DNA of 64,000 bases from Dactylorhiza incarnata. Its lineage: Eukaryota; Streptophyta; Magnoliopsida; Asparagales; Orchidaceae. Shown piece after piece: positions 24,301 to 35,245 of the stretch. Each line of letters starts with the position of its first letter. Position 1 is the stretch's first letter. The stretch lies in contig JAWHQI010000023.1 of NCBI GenBank assembly GCA_033032865.1, forward strand, positions 682,001-746,000. The letters are read 5' to 3'. The position numbers were made by a program, and so were the translations under genes. The notes under the pieces were generated by a model. That model had not been told where the DNA came from and ran no database searches. It worked only from the letters and a program-made list of their open reading frames with translations.

Positions 24301-25675
24301 AACATATAAAGCCTAACATAGACACAAATATTCTTTAGTCGACAATGTTAGTATGATAAGTTTGAGATTAATGTTATACCAAGGTTTGTTGATACAATGT
24401 TGCATGTATGTAACAATAGAGATTCAAGTTTTAGTCATAAAATAACGTGATGATTCTAATTTATTTATTCACATGGATATAGAGTTGATTCTATGGTCTA
24501 TGCAAAACATAATAGATTCATATAATAATCATGATCACAGACGGTATGTTTCGAAGGAATAAAATCTTTTGTAGTTATATTTGATGTTTGACTTAGAAGA
24601 TCATATGATTTTGCATGACTATTATATATGATCATTAATATTAATTCATAGTGATTAAGAGCTCGTAATTAATTATTCATGATAATGTATATGAGGAATT
24701 TTTAAAGAAAATTCATATTCAACCTTTTCAAATTATTAGATAGAAACGTTGTAAGGTGAATAATGAATATGAGAAAATATGTTTATTTTGAAGAGTTTTG
24801 TAAATTTTCTCTTTGGTTTTTGAATATTAAACAAATACATATATTTTTGTTGATTTTTCAGAATTTTAAATTTATAGAAAATCAGAGACTTAGGCTAGCG
24901 CCGGCGTTAGGTCTTAGCACCTGTGTTAGCACACAGAGAGTGCTTATTTTGATTGTATAGCCTTGATTTTCTTCGATTTTGCTTCCGATTTTTCTTAATT
25001 ATGTTTTTGCAATGTAAGGCCTGTCTAATGAAGTGATGAGAAGAGAAGAAATCGCAAAAAGTTGCGGAAGTTAAAATTAGTACATGAGTTTCATCTTCAT
25101 TAGAGTTTCATATTTATTAAACCTTAATTATTGAGTTTTGCACAACATATGCATGAGTGAAATGATCATAAATAAGTGAAGTAATATTCATGCAATTTTT
25201 TCAATTCCGATTTAAACATGATTATGATTAAACATACTTGGGGTAATTGAAAATGACGCAAATATATTAACTACCTAAGCAAAACTTGCGCATTTTATAA
25301 ATTTAGCCTAATAACCCTAAGATACACCTTTTAAATCCATTTTGACACTTATTTCATTTAGTCTTAATAATATCATATAACAAAATTAGTTTTTCAAATT
25401 TTATAAGACTTTTAGGAAATGGATTTAGAAGAATAGAAATAAAAAAGATAAGTAGATCACTTGAGAGATGATATGACTTTTTATTCAACTTGATTTGTTT
25501 ATGAATTTTGGTTTAATATGTGAGAGGCATATGACAAGTTATATAGAGTGATCATATCATGATGGCTCAAAGAAAAATAAAACGCAAAGAACAAAAAAGA
25601 AATTAAGCATATCATGAAGTAGAGAATTGATATTTTATTTTGAGTTGATTTCTACTTCATGCAAATAATTGGATA
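21367..25675 (-). other. Non-coding interior of the gag-only element
   Basis: 4.3 kb of AT-rich sequence after gag, with no supported ORF. It holds two small GCTAGCGCC-type clusters (23981-24012, 24893-24932), two related hairpin-forming direct repeats (22848-22908, 23030-23092) and a GC-richer island (21841-22065). This is where pol and an env-like gene would lie in a complete element. Confidence 0.6.
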
Positions 25676-26971
25676 CTAATGAATAGGATATTTAGGTATC
25701 CAAAGAGGACCGGGTGTGACGGTTCCTTTGGGTACCCAAATACATCGTGTTTGCTTTTGGGGAGATGGAAGTGAATGAGCCCTTTTGAGTGGAGTTTGTG
25801 TTTCATCTTTAACTTTGGGTCTCCATTCAAATTTTGATTTAATATTATACATCAAATTTCCATATTCATTAAACTTAGGTTTAAAATAATAATCACTTTT
25901 GAAATAATATTTCATAGGAAATTTGTGCACATTAGAATTTAATTTGGGAGATACATAATGTGGGTTAGAATTCTTTATGTTTGTGTGATTAAACATTCTA
26001 CTAGGTGCATGTTTAATATGTTTTAACATACTAGTAGAAGATTTACACATGTTTGATGATAAACTAGAAATAAGATATTTAAAATTATTTAATCCTTTTT
26101 GAAAGAGTGATTTTAAAGATTCTAGTTTATGAGAGAGAATATTATTTTCGTTTATCCATTTTTCATTATGTTCTTTTGAAATTAGAAGTTCTTTTTCTAA
26201 ATCCTTGAATTTTTCTTTAATATTATTATAATCAAAATAAGGTGTATAGTTTTCAAATGAAGAGCATGATTGAGATTCAAACACATCCTTTTTGAATTCT
26301 TCATTCACATTTGCTTTCAAAGTTTTATTTTCTAAGCGTAATCTCTTATTAGCAATTTTTAATTTCTTCATTCTACGTTTAACAATTTTTTGTATATGGA
26401 AATAAGATAAAGAATTAGAATTTCTTACAGCGCAATCAGAAGAGGCAAGATGTGAACATGACGTTCCTTTGTCGTCTTCTAGGCCTTCCTTCTTTATAGA
26501 TGAATTTTCATCTTCTCTTGATGAATTGCTCTCTTTGGCTAAGTCAATTTCCATGATTTCCATGGTTTTGCTACAAGAGAGATTTTCTTGAATAATGGTG
26601 GATGCTTGTATGTCCTTCTCTTCCTGTGTTTGTTCCATACCTGCAAGAGGAAGATCATAAGTTATCTCAAGAAAATTCCACATCTCGTATGCAGTAGGAA
26701 AAGTATGAATGAGTTTGGAAATATTTTGATCTAACGCACAAAAAAGACTATTCATAGATTTTGCATTTAAAAATATTTCATTTTTATTTAATACGCTAGG
26801 TGGCTTTTTAATAGTGATATTCCAAACTTTTTCATCTAAAGCTTTAAGAAAATTTTCCATTAAAATTTTCCATCCTTTAAAATTTCTTCCTTCAAATAGA
26901 AGTGGTGCTAGTGATTTTCCTTCTTCATTAAAATTTACCCCACTAGTAGAAGCGAGATCATGAGACGCCAT
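25676..26971 (-). CDS. Gag-like protein of the SIRE-like element, 431 residues
   Basis: The start at 26971 lies just after the primer site. Residues about 20-110 match the N-terminal gag region of plant Ty1/copia proteins (pattern F-x-G-x-N-F-x-x-W-K-x-x-M-x-x-F-L, seen as 'FEGRNFKGWKILMENFL', then 'AYEMWNFLEITYD'). The following UBN2-type core is cut short: after 'DLPLAG' the sequence turns into acidic linker and long charged helices. No CCHC zinc knuckle is present. The C-terminus ends with 'WVPKG' and 'PKYPIH'. Gag would build the virus-like particle. It is intact over its length but internally deleted relative to normal copia gag. Confidence 0.65.
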   Translation of the reverse strand: MASHDLASTSGVNFNEEGKSLAPLLFEGRNFKGWKILMENFLKALDEKVWNITIKKPPSVLNKNEIFLNAKSMNSLFCALDQNISKLIHTFPTAYEMWNFLEITYDLPLAGMEQTQEEKDIQASTIIQENLSCSKTMEIMEIDLAKESNSSREDENSSIKKEGLEDDKGTSCSHLASSDCAVRNSNSLSYFHIQKIVKRRMKKLKIANKRLRLENKTLKANVNEEFKKDVFESQSCSSFENYTPYFDYNNIKEKFKDLEKELLISKEHNEKWINENNILSHKLESLKSLFQKGLNNFKYLISSLSSNMCKSSTSMLKHIKHAPSRMFNHTNIKNSNPHYVSPKLNSNVHKFPMKYYFKSDYYFKPKFNEYGNLMYNIKSKFEWRPKVKDETQTPLKRAHSLPSPQKQTRCIWVPKGTVTPGPLWIPKYPIH

Positions 26972-27019
26972 TATTCCTGGTTGTTAAGCCGATTGGAATA
27001 AAACCCCTTTGATACCACT

Positions 27020-28278
27020 TGTTGGATCGGTAGGCGCCCTTAGAGGGGGGGGGGGGGGGGTGAATAAGGGTTTTAAAAATTTTAGATATATTTTGAATAA
27101 CTTTGAAAAAGCTTTGATTATTAAACTAAAGAAGATCAAGACATATCAAGTGAAGTAAAAGTAAAGACATGATTTTATTAAATGAGAAGCATGATTACAA
27201 AACTTGATCTCTTATCGAAGCTAGAAATCAAAGCTAATAGAAAAAGACTCCTTTTTGTTTTCTATCCCGACTCGCTTCCCCATGAACCGGTGGCCCTAGC
27301 CTATCCTCCTCGGATTCGGCCTCAAGCCGCTCTAGCCAACCCTTCCCCAGATATGGCCTCGAGCACCCCCTAGACCTAGCCTAGATCTAGTCGCCAACAC
27401 GAGGCAAATTTCAGCCCTAAGTCCTACCCAGACATAGTTGCCAACACGAGGCGATTTCACTAACGGGATACAAGAAAATAAGAAATGAAAATAAAAACAT
27501 CAATAATAAAAACTCCCTCTAAGAACTTCTGAAGTTGGAGACGTTGGACCGCTGTAGTATAAGCGTTGTTGAAGCGGTCGCCGGTCGGATGAAGAGTGAA
27601 GAAGTCCTCCTTCAGAAATTCTCTCTAAGCTTTTGGTGGGAGTATCTCTCTAAACCTTCCTCTATATGCTGTGGCACGAAGCTCTAGAGTTTAGGGTTAT
27701 AGAAGAGTAAGGAAGATGGAGCCAATGGGTCCTTTTATAGCCTCAGTGCTAGCGCCTGCGCTAGAGCTACCGCCGACGCTATCCCATTTTAGGACATATT
27801 CTGCGCGGCAGAATCTTCAATCCATGGTAACTCTGCTGAGATTCCTCTTTTGTTTTGAGCTAGCGCTAGCGCTATCGCTACCACCAGCGCTATTCCATAT
27901 TAGGATACATTCTGGGCGTGAGAATCCTTCATTATAAGCAAGCCGGCCGCCTTCCTCTTGTGCTTTGCGCTACCGCCGGCGCTAGTAGATACCGCCTGCG
28001 CTAGCTGCTACCGCCTGCGTTAGCTGCTATCGCCAGGCGCTAGCACCTTCTAAAATTGTTTCCGAGATTTTCTCAAGTCCGCGCTAGCGCTAGCGCTAGG
28101 GCTAGCGCCGGTGCTAGCGGGCATGTTGGAATTTTGGCTTCAAATTTTGGCGCAACATTCTTATGTTATCCTTGAGTCATGTGGACTTGTTATCCTGCAC
28201 ACTTAAACACACAAGATCAAATACACATAGGATTTGTTATTCTCAAACCTAGGAGATGCGGAAGACCATGTTCCAACA
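27020..28278 (-). repeat. 5' LTR of the gag-only element
   Basis: 1259 bases, same termini as the left copy. TATA box CTATAAAAGG on the minus strand at 27731-27740. GCGCTAGC array at 27749-28120, with one more GCGCTAGGGCTA unit than the left copy. The G-tract near the left end is 16 long against 6 in the other LTR. Confidence 0.9.
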
Positions 28279-28283
28279 AGAAT

Positions 28284-28952
28284 CTCTTCTTTTGCTGAGG
28301 TGAAAGATCTGTTGGAAGGACCTTATCCACAATATAGTTTGCAAAATCTGCAAACCATGGAGTGTTAGAATGAGATTGAGTTTCAAGCAAATATAATCGT
28401 TCTTCGGGAAAACTATCATTTATAGCGGATTCATTTAACACTTCTAAATATGGATTCTCAAGGCGAGAGAAGTGGTTTGTCGCCAAATTTTCGGCTCCCC
28501 TCTTATCTTGTATTTCTAAGTCAAATTCTTGCAAAAGCAAGATCCAACGGAGCAAACAGGGTTTTGCATCAGTTTTCGAAGGTAAGTAACGTAGAGCGGA
28601 ATGATCAGTGTAAACAATCACTTTGGACAATGTTAAGTATGAACGAAATTTATCAAATGCAAAAATAACTGTTAATAGTTCTTTTTCAGTTGTTGTATAA
28701 TTCTCCTGTGCAGCATTCAATATCTTACTAGCATAGTAAATGGGGTGAAAATGTTTGTTTCTTCATTGTCCTAGTACTGCACCAACCGCGAAGCTACTAG
28801 CATCACACATTAATTCAAAAGGTTGAGAAAAATCTGGTGCAATCATAATGGGAGAATTAATTAATTTGTCTTTTAGTATTTCAAAAGATTTTAGACATTC
28901 ACCATCAAAAATAAAAGGAGTATCTTTTTTCTAATAATTTTGTTAACGGTTT
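28284..28952 (-). pseudogene. Athila RNase H region, broken
   Basis: 28720-28284 reads as the RNase H domain of Ty3/gypsy pol: '[14 protein letters not shown]', then '[13 protein letters not shown]', and the linker '[17 protein letters not shown]'. Upstream to 28952 the frame is interrupted by stops. The open frame ends artificially inside the nested LTR at 28217; true Athila sequence stops at 28284. RNase H would degrade the RNA template during reverse transcription. Confidence 0.85.
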
Positions 28953-29957
28953 TTAAATTTTTGAAAAGTCTTTTATAAATCGTCGGCAAAAGTCTGCGTG
29001 TCCTAAAAAGCTTCGCACTGTCTTAACCGTGGCGGGAGGTGGTAAGTGTTCAATTGTTTCAATTTTTGCTCTATCCACCTCAATTCCACGACATGTAATC
29101 TTATGGCCCAAAACCAAACCTTCTTGTACCATGAAATGACATTTCTCCCAATTAAGTACAAGATTAGTTTCTTCACATCGAGTACGAACCTTTTTAAGAT
29201 TTTCTAAACATAAGTCAAAAGAATCCCAAAAAAATGAAAAATCATCCATAAACACTTCCATAATATTTTCAACTAATTCATTAAATATGGCTAGCATGCA
29301 TCTTTGAAAAGTAGCAGACACATTACATAATCCGAAGGGCATATGTCTATATGCAAAAGTACCGAAAGGACAAGTAAAGGTGGTCTTTTCTTAATTCTCC
29401 GGGGCGATAGGAATTTGTAAGTAGCCTGGCAATCCATCTAGAAAATAATAGTAAGCATGTCCCGATAAACGCTCTAAAATTTGATCTATGAAAGGAAGCA
29501 GAAAGTGATCTTTCCGTGTAGCATCATTTAGCTTCCAATAATCTATTCAAACTCACCATCCTGTGATAGTACGTGTAGGAATAAGTTCATTTCGTTCGCT
29601 GGCTACTACTGTAAGACCTCCCTTTGTAGGGACTACTTGAATAGGGCTCACCCATGAACTATCAGAAATAAGATAAATCATCCCAGAATCTAGTAATTTC
29701 AAAACTTCAGTTTTCACAACCTCTTTCATATTTGGATTGAGTCTACATTGAGGTTGGATAGATGGTTTATAATTATCTTCCAAAAAGATCATATGAGAAT
29801 AAAATGAAGGATTAATTCCTTTAATATCAGAGATTGACCATGCTATTGCTCTCTTATGCTCTTTAAAACATAAACCGATTTTGCTTTTTAGATTCAGATA
29901 AATTGCTAAAGACAATAACAGGAAAAGTAGAATTAACTCCCAAAAATACATATTCAA
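28953..29957 (-). pseudogene. Athila reverse transcriptase, broken
   Basis: 29957-29553 holds the N-terminal RT block ('VVKTEVLKLLDSGMIY', 'SSWVSPIQVVPTKGG'). 29342-28953 holds the palm with 'MPFGLCNVSATFQRCM' and the catalytic 'FMDDFSFF' (the YVDD-type box, here MDD). Stops and frameshifts separate the pieces between 29552 and 29343. It copied element RNA into DNA in the ancestor and is inactive now. Confidence 0.87.
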
Positions 29958-30122
29958 GATGATCAGGTAATTTCTTTAATTCCAAAATTGGAGGATTGGT
30001 TATGATTTCTTTTAAATGATCTTTATTGTTTTTTTTATAACCTCAAAATCCACTTTTCTAGTTAAAGATCGAGAATCCTCAAGATAAGCTAAGTGCTCAC
30101 AAACATCAGTACGAGTAAAATC

Positions 30123-30908
30123 CTATAAATGATAATTAGCAATACAAAGATCTAAAGGATCACCGCAAAGCAATTCAGAAGGTATTGTTGAAACAACATG
30201 ATCAATACTATTAAGAAAATAACATGTATCATCAGCCTCTATTTGTTGTTTCATAGCATTGTTAATTTGAAATGTACCCTCCTCCTCTCCAACTCGTAAA
30301 ACTATTTTTCCTTCGAAAACATCAATCAAGGATCTAGAAGTTGCTAAGAATGGACGACCAAGAATGAGTGGTATTTCAGTATCTTCATTCATATCTAATA
30401 TAACAAAATCCGCAGGGAAAATAAATTTATCAACTTTTATTAACACATCCTCTATAACTCCCCTTAGATATTTTACCGTTCAATCAGCAAGTTGAATACT
30501 TATTCTAGTTGGGCGTAGTTCGCCTATTCCTAATCTTAAAAAGAGTTTATAAGGCATGAGATTAATACTTGCTCCTAAATCAGCTAGAGCTCTTTTAACT
30601 TGCATGTCACCGATTAAACATGGAATAGAAAAACTACCTGGATCCGTTAGCTTTTTAGGTAATTTGTTTAGTAAGATTGCTGAACATTCTTCACCCAACG
30701 TAATAGTGGAAAGGTCTTCTAGTTTCTTTTTGTTAGAAAGTAAGTCTTTCAGGAACTTCGCATACTTGGGCATTTGAGACACTGCTTTTGCAAAAGGCAA
30801 ATTAATATGTAATTGTTTAAATAAGGATAGAAATTTACCGTATTGTGCATCCATACGATCCTTGCTCAGCTTTGTCGGATATGGTATCGGGGGCTTGTAT
30901 TCTTTCAA
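30123..30908 (-). pseudogene. Athila aspartic protease region, one internal stop
   Basis: The frame continues that of gag after a single stop at 30972-30974. Residues around 'ALADLGASINLMPY' form the retroviral-type aspartic protease motif, with D-L-G in place of D-S/T-G. Another in-frame stop (TGA, 30480-30482) follows 'LAD', and the frame stays open to 30123, including 'ILGRPFLATSRSLIDV', the usual second protease motif. Apart from these two stops, gag and protease form one reading frame. Confidence 0.82.
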
Positions 30909-30971
30909 GGGAGGAAGTGGTTCTGATGGTGATTGAACTGCTTCTGGTGATGGGGTGTTCTCTTCTGACTC

Positions 30972-32390
30972 TTATGTAATCGGAAGTTGTTGGTGAAGCG
31001 GTTTCCCACTGCGCAAGGTGACTGCCTTGGCATGCTCCTTTGGATTTGTCTCAGTATTCCCTGGGAGTGTTCCAAGAGCATGCTCGGAGAAGAGTTTCTC
31101 CAATTGCCCAACTTGGTTTTCCAAATTTCGGATTGAACTCTCTTGATTTCGAAAAGACGTTTTGGCTGTCTGCATGAACCTTGCTAAGACCTCCTCAACT
31201 GGCGGCTTTCGTTGTTCAACTGGTGGTTGTTGTTGTTGATGTTGAAATCCCGGTTGCATGGCATTGGGTTGCTTAGGACTTTGTCCTCCCCATGAGAAAT
31301 TTGGGTGATTTATCCATCCTGGATTATAAATTGCACTATATGGGTTGTTTGCGGGGTTAAATGGGGGTGTATTTGCATTGCCCAAATAATCCACTTGTTC
31401 ATGTTCCGTAGAGCCATCGCTTGTCGGATCCCATTGTACCGTCGTAGGAGGTGCTTGGGCAAGCGAGAGATTGTCCATCTTTTGATGTAGTTTATCTACT
31501 TGTATTGCCAATGCGGTTACGACATCAATATCATACACCCCGACGGGTTTATTTGGTCTTGCTCGAGGTACGCTCCACTGGATGTTGTTCATGGCCATAC
31601 CTTCTATCAAATCGGTTGCTGCGTCGGGGGTTTTTTTATTCAATGCTCCACCTACGACAGAGTCTAACAATTGCCTTGTAACTTGATTCAGACCATTGTA
31701 AAATGTTTGGATTAGCTGCCAAACAGGTATTGCATGATGAGGTAGACGACGCAATAACTCTTTGTAGTGTTCCCAGGTGTCATATAACATTTCTGTTTCC
31801 ATATGGTAGTAGGTGTTGATGTCATTTCTGAGCTTAGCAGGCTTTGATGGCGGGAAATACTTCAGTAGAAACCTTTCAACCAAAAGATCCCAGGTTGTGA
31901 TTGAACCCCTTGGTAGAGAGTTCAACCATTGCTTTGCTTTATGCCTCAAGGAAAATGGGAACAATCTCAATATAATGGCATCATTGGTTGCTCCATTGAT
32001 CTTAAAAGTGTCACAGATCTCCAAGAAATTTGATATATGCATATTAGGGTCTTCATCTTGGATTCCATCAAACTGAACGTACTGCTGAACCATCTGAATA
32101 ATCCCCAGTTTGAGTTTGAAATTATTTGCTTCTACAGCTGGTCGAGTAATACTGGATCCAGTTCCAGTTGTATCGGGACGTGCATAATCGGCTAAGGTTC
32201 GTTGCTGATTCGCTTCATCCTGATTATCTGCCATGGTGTTAGATTTACTTGTATGTAGAACTGATGTTTCCTCCACCGACTGATTATCTGAATTTGCACT
32301 GGCTTCCGAATTAGTCGATTGTGATTGGCGATGTAATCGTTGTGGTTCCGACTGATATTGCACAAGGGCAGTGTTCCGTTTCCTGGTCAA
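30972..32390 (-). CDS. Athila gag protein, 472 residues
   Basis: Starts 120 bases inside the primer site. The Ty3/gypsy gag core is clear at about residues 90-250: 'DEDPNMHISNFLEICDTFK', 'LFPFSLRHKAKQWLNSLP', 'TWDLLVERFLLKYFPP' and 'TFYNGLNQVTRQLLD'. The C-terminal third is Gln/Pro/Asn-rich ('QPGFQHQQQQPPVEQ'), with a helix before the end ('RNLENQVGQLEKLF'). No CCHC zinc knuckle is visible, as is common in this lineage. The TAA at 30972 lies where gag normally reads on into protease. Gag forms the particle in which reverse transcription takes place. Confidence 0.88.
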   Translation of the reverse strand: MTRKRNTALVQYQSEPQRLHRQSQSTNSEASANSDNQSVEETSVLHTSKSNTMADNQDEANQQRTLADYARPDTTGTGSSITRPAVEANNFKLKLGIIQMVQQYVQFDGIQDEDPNMHISNFLEICDTFKINGATNDAIILRLFPFSLRHKAKQWLNSLPRGSITTWDLLVERFLLKYFPPSKPAKLRNDINTYYHMETEMLYDTWEHYKELLRRLPHHAIPVWQLIQTFYNGLNQVTRQLLDSVVGGALNKKTPDAATDLIEGMAMNNIQWSVPRARPNKPVGVYDIDVVTALAIQVDKLHQKMDNLSLAQAPPTTVQWDPTSDGSTEHEQVDYLGNANTPPFNPANNPYSAIYNPGWINHPNFSWGGQSPKQPNAMQPGFQHQQQQPPVEQRKPPVEEVLARFMQTAKTSFRNQESSIRNLENQVGQLEKLFSEHALGTLPGNTETNPKEHAKAVTLRSGKPLHQQLPIT

Positions 32391-32509
32391 AAACTAGAGT
32401 ACTACAAAAGAAGATCAAGTGAAATGAACAAAAAAAATATAATGTGAAGGACACTAATAATAAAGGTAGATTAATAAAATCCAAGTTTTCAGAATATCAA
32501 AAATTGAAT

Positions 32510-32527
32510 TCCCCGACAACGGCGCCA
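32510..32527 (-). promoter_or_regulatory. tRNA-Asp-type primer binding site of the Athila element
   Basis: Minus strand TGGCGCCGTTGTCGGGGA, six bases inside the LTR edge. This primer site is typical of Athila/Tat-type Ty3/gypsy elements. Confidence 0.88.
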
Positions 32528-32533
32528 AAAACT

Positions 32534-33929
32534 TGATGGTCGCGAAACTTCACTTAATAATAGATTTCCAAGGCAAGCGAACCTATCAATTGTAATAAAT
32601 AAGATATCCCTATCTTATGTCATATTCCCAAGGGTCTTTTCAATTACTCGTACTCACTTCTCTTCAATTATCTACCAAGCGAATCAAGAGTGGTTTTGCT
32701 TTTGTAGAAACAATATTTAAACTTAGTTATCTATTTAATAAAAACGGTAAATTGCGAAAGAAAGACATGATAATTAAAGGATAGTGCTCGGATGTAGAGA
32801 ACACATAGATGAAACAATAGATTCTTGACGCCCCTACTTCAAACTCTCAAAACTCAGTCAACCGAGAAGATACAGAAATAATTAACTTCTCTCTCGAGCA
32901 AGTTAATACTAAGATAAGGTTAAATGATTAGAATTTCTCCTAAATCAAAACTCATTCACTTGCTTTAAACACGAATAAACTTTTATCTTAAAACACAGAA
33001 GAATATCACAATCTATCTCTAAAATTGCGATCTATCCCCTTCATTCATACAAGATCTAAACATGCTAAAGATTTCTCAATCTCAAAGGATGAAATCATAC
33101 AAGAATTACAATTCCAGAAAAATATAATTCTACACAATTGAATTGCATGAACAAATTAACAAAAGGTTGAGAGATTAAAAGAAGAGATCATTCAAAACAA
33201 TTAAAACATCAACATATGGTTCTTACATCCAAACGCTAAAGAGAAATTAGTTCCGCATCATCTTCTCTAGATAAAGAAGAAATTCAAACACAAAATTAAA
33301 ATAAAGAAACATACTCAAATCCCCTTTGCTCTTCTTCCTTCACAATCTTCAAACTTCAAAAAACTCCAACCCTCCAAAACTACTTTCTTCAGCCACCTTT
33401 CTTTCTTTTATAGTTTGTGTTGGAAAAGGAATGAAAATAGACGGACACGGCCTTGCACACGGCCTTGTCAGTGGCCATGTAGAAAGAGTGGGAATAGTTA
33501 CAAAGGAAAAGGTAGTCGTGCTGCTGGACACGACAATCCACACGACCGTGTATTAAGCCGTGTACGTTGATGAGCCTTCCTATGACACGACCGTGTCCTA
33601 GGCCGTGTGTCAAGCCGTGACTTTCTCTGTCCTTTTTGTTGCCAAAATTCTCTGAACACGTTAAATCATGCAGTAGTGTAGAAAGTCGTGTGTCTTGACA
33701 CAGCCGTGTGTCTGGCCGTGTGCCTAGCCGTGTAGAAGCCATTTTCCTTAGGATCTTCATTCTACAACCTGAATACACCTGTATGCATAAGTTTAAGTTA
33801 AAACTTCATTTAATGTGAGGAAATAACTATTATGATGAGAATGAGTATGAAAATAATGGGTTTAGACTTTAAATTGAGGCGAATTCAAATTGGATTCTCA
33901 ATTATAATTTGATAAATATGACCTTATCA
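32534..33929 (-). repeat. 5' LTR of the Athila element, with ACACGGCCGTGT array
   Basis: Minus-strand termini TGATAAGGTCATA and CGACCATCA; 1396 bases. TATA box CTATAAAAG on the minus strand at 33406-33412. Array of CACGGCC / GGCCGTGT motifs at 33447-33735, just downstream of the TATA box on plus coordinates (upstream on the transcript strand). Confidence 0.8.
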
Positions 33930-34790
33930 ATTCACCTGACCTTAATAATTATGCTTGTACTCGTAATGATGACGACATTAAATTGCAGTACCTCCGTTCT
34001 CAGTCGCAGAAGATGCTTTGCAGGGAGGGACGCCAGCTCACGACCCTACCCAAGAACTCGCCACAACCAACACGTCGGTGGACTCAATTCCACTCGTACG
34101 CGAGCCTACCAAGTGACACAGTCCTGGAGGACTTTCTCTGATAGCCGGTGCAAGGAAATCTCTGGTCCTTCCTCCTGCCGGTATCTACGACACGCTGCCG
34201 AAACACTTTACGGGATGGCGACGCGAGCACGCATCTCCCCGCCATGGAAAAGGGGAGAGAACCTCGTGAGGTAATTCTACTGCGAAAAATGTGTGCGTGT
34301 CAAATGTATCAGTGACGAGTCACTTGCTCCTGCAGGGCCAGATGAGGCCTCCACCGAAGGGTAAGGATAGAAGGGAGTCTTCTCGTCTCCTCCCTCTCCT
34401 TCGGCGATCGACGAGCTCGTCGGGGATCCGTCCAGCATTCCAGAGCTAAGGGACCGTCTGGTCGACATAATCCTGAGGCAGGGAGCTTGCTCCACGAGCT
34501 CTAAGAGGGGCGAGGGTTCGTTGAGCCAAATGTCCTCACCTGCATCCGCGCGCTGGAGCAGCGGATGGAAGTGCTAGAGGCTAACTTCACCCTGCTCGCA
34601 GAGGAGTTTCAACTTTCTTCTGGAGGCGTGGTAGAACCAATAGGGGACCACCTGCGCCGAGTAAAGGCTACCATGCGCACTATGAATGAGGAGTTCGCTT
34701 CGACTCGTGAGTGTGTCAGATCTTTCGTGGGCTGAAAGTTCGCACTCGAGGCCGAGGCTTATGGAAGTAGACCAAGCACTAAGTGAAGCT
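33930..34790 (+). pseudogene. Gene A homologue, plus-strand copy, decayed
   Basis: An acceptor-like CGCAG at about 34011 and an open stretch to about 34110 correspond to the second open piece of gene A. A second acceptor (CTCCTGCAG, about 34322) begins the homologue of the last exon of gene A, sharing the '-PPSPS--DELVGDP---' pattern, but with two early stops. From about 34540 a coiled-coil-like stretch follows ('ALEQRMEVLEANFTLLAEEF'), ending in a TGA near 34735. Athila sequence abuts it at 33929, so the start of the gene is missing. Confidence 0.5.
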
Positions 34791-35140
34791 TATCTAGCTC
34801 TTCTTTATTGCCGCTTTTAACTTATCTTCCTGCAATATTGTGCAATAAAACAACCAGACATAACTATTAGACTTTCCACGCGCGGTCATGATTATCTCTC
34901 CCCCACTTATTCTTTCTTCCCTTTTAAGTGATGTGGTTTACGCGCAATATACTTGTGTCGCTTAACATGGTTGTCATCTGAATGCAGGGTTAAGAGCTAG
35001 GGTGGCGAGTGGGAGTGAGTGGAAGAGTCAACACAGGAGAGTGGGAGAGGGAGAGTGGGAGAGGGTGAGTGGGAGGGGGCGAGTGGGTTGCGCATACTCA
35101 CAGCCTCCCACTCGCCTCTCTCCTCCTAAGCCCCTCTTCT

Positions 35141-35150
35141 ACTATAAATA
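35141..35150 (+). promoter_or_regulatory. TATA box of the gene B homologue
   Basis: ACTATAAATA about 100 bases upstream of the ATG at 35246, preceded by a purine-rich tandem tract (GAGTGGGAGAGG type, 35009-35090). Position and sequence match the minus-strand cassette. 34791-35140 contains nothing else that I can name. Confidence 0.6.
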
Positions 35151-35245
35151 CCCCCCATGCATTCTCACTTCATCGATTTCTTTGCTCACCTTCCTTCTCT
35201 CTATCCCTCACTTTCACTCTCACTCGACTTTCTTCACTCTTTGAG

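Larger units (their letters stand above)
20129..28278 (-). mobile_element. Gag-only SIRE-like Ty1/copia element in the Athila pol
   Basis: Bounded by two LTRs (20129-21366 and 27020-28278) and a perfect target duplication AGAAT (20124-20128 and 28279-28283). Minus-strand primer site TGGTATCAAAGG (27007-27018 on plus) and polypurine tract (CAAAAGGGGGAG, 21367-21380) are in place. Only one ORF, a gag-like protein, is found; protease, integrase, RT and RNase H are absent, so it would depend on proteins made by another element. The SIRE-like label rests on the LTR start, gag type and G-rich tract and is an inference. Confidence 0.85.
12268..33929 (-). mobile_element. Athila-type Ty3/gypsy retrotransposon, interrupted twice, 3' LTR not seen
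   Basis: Minus-strand order: 5' LTR (33929-32534), primer site (32527-32510), gag, protease, RT, RNase H, integrase, env-like ORF, internal purine tract (13178-13192). The tRNA-Asp-type primer site, the gag and the env-like ORF after integrase fit the Athila lineage. The element is split by 20129-28278 (between RNase H and integrase) and by 15120-18562 (between integrase and the env-like ORF). The 3' LTR expected near 12268-13169 is not recognisable. Protease, RT, RNase H, integrase and the env-like ORF all carry stops or frameshifts. Confidence 0.8.
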
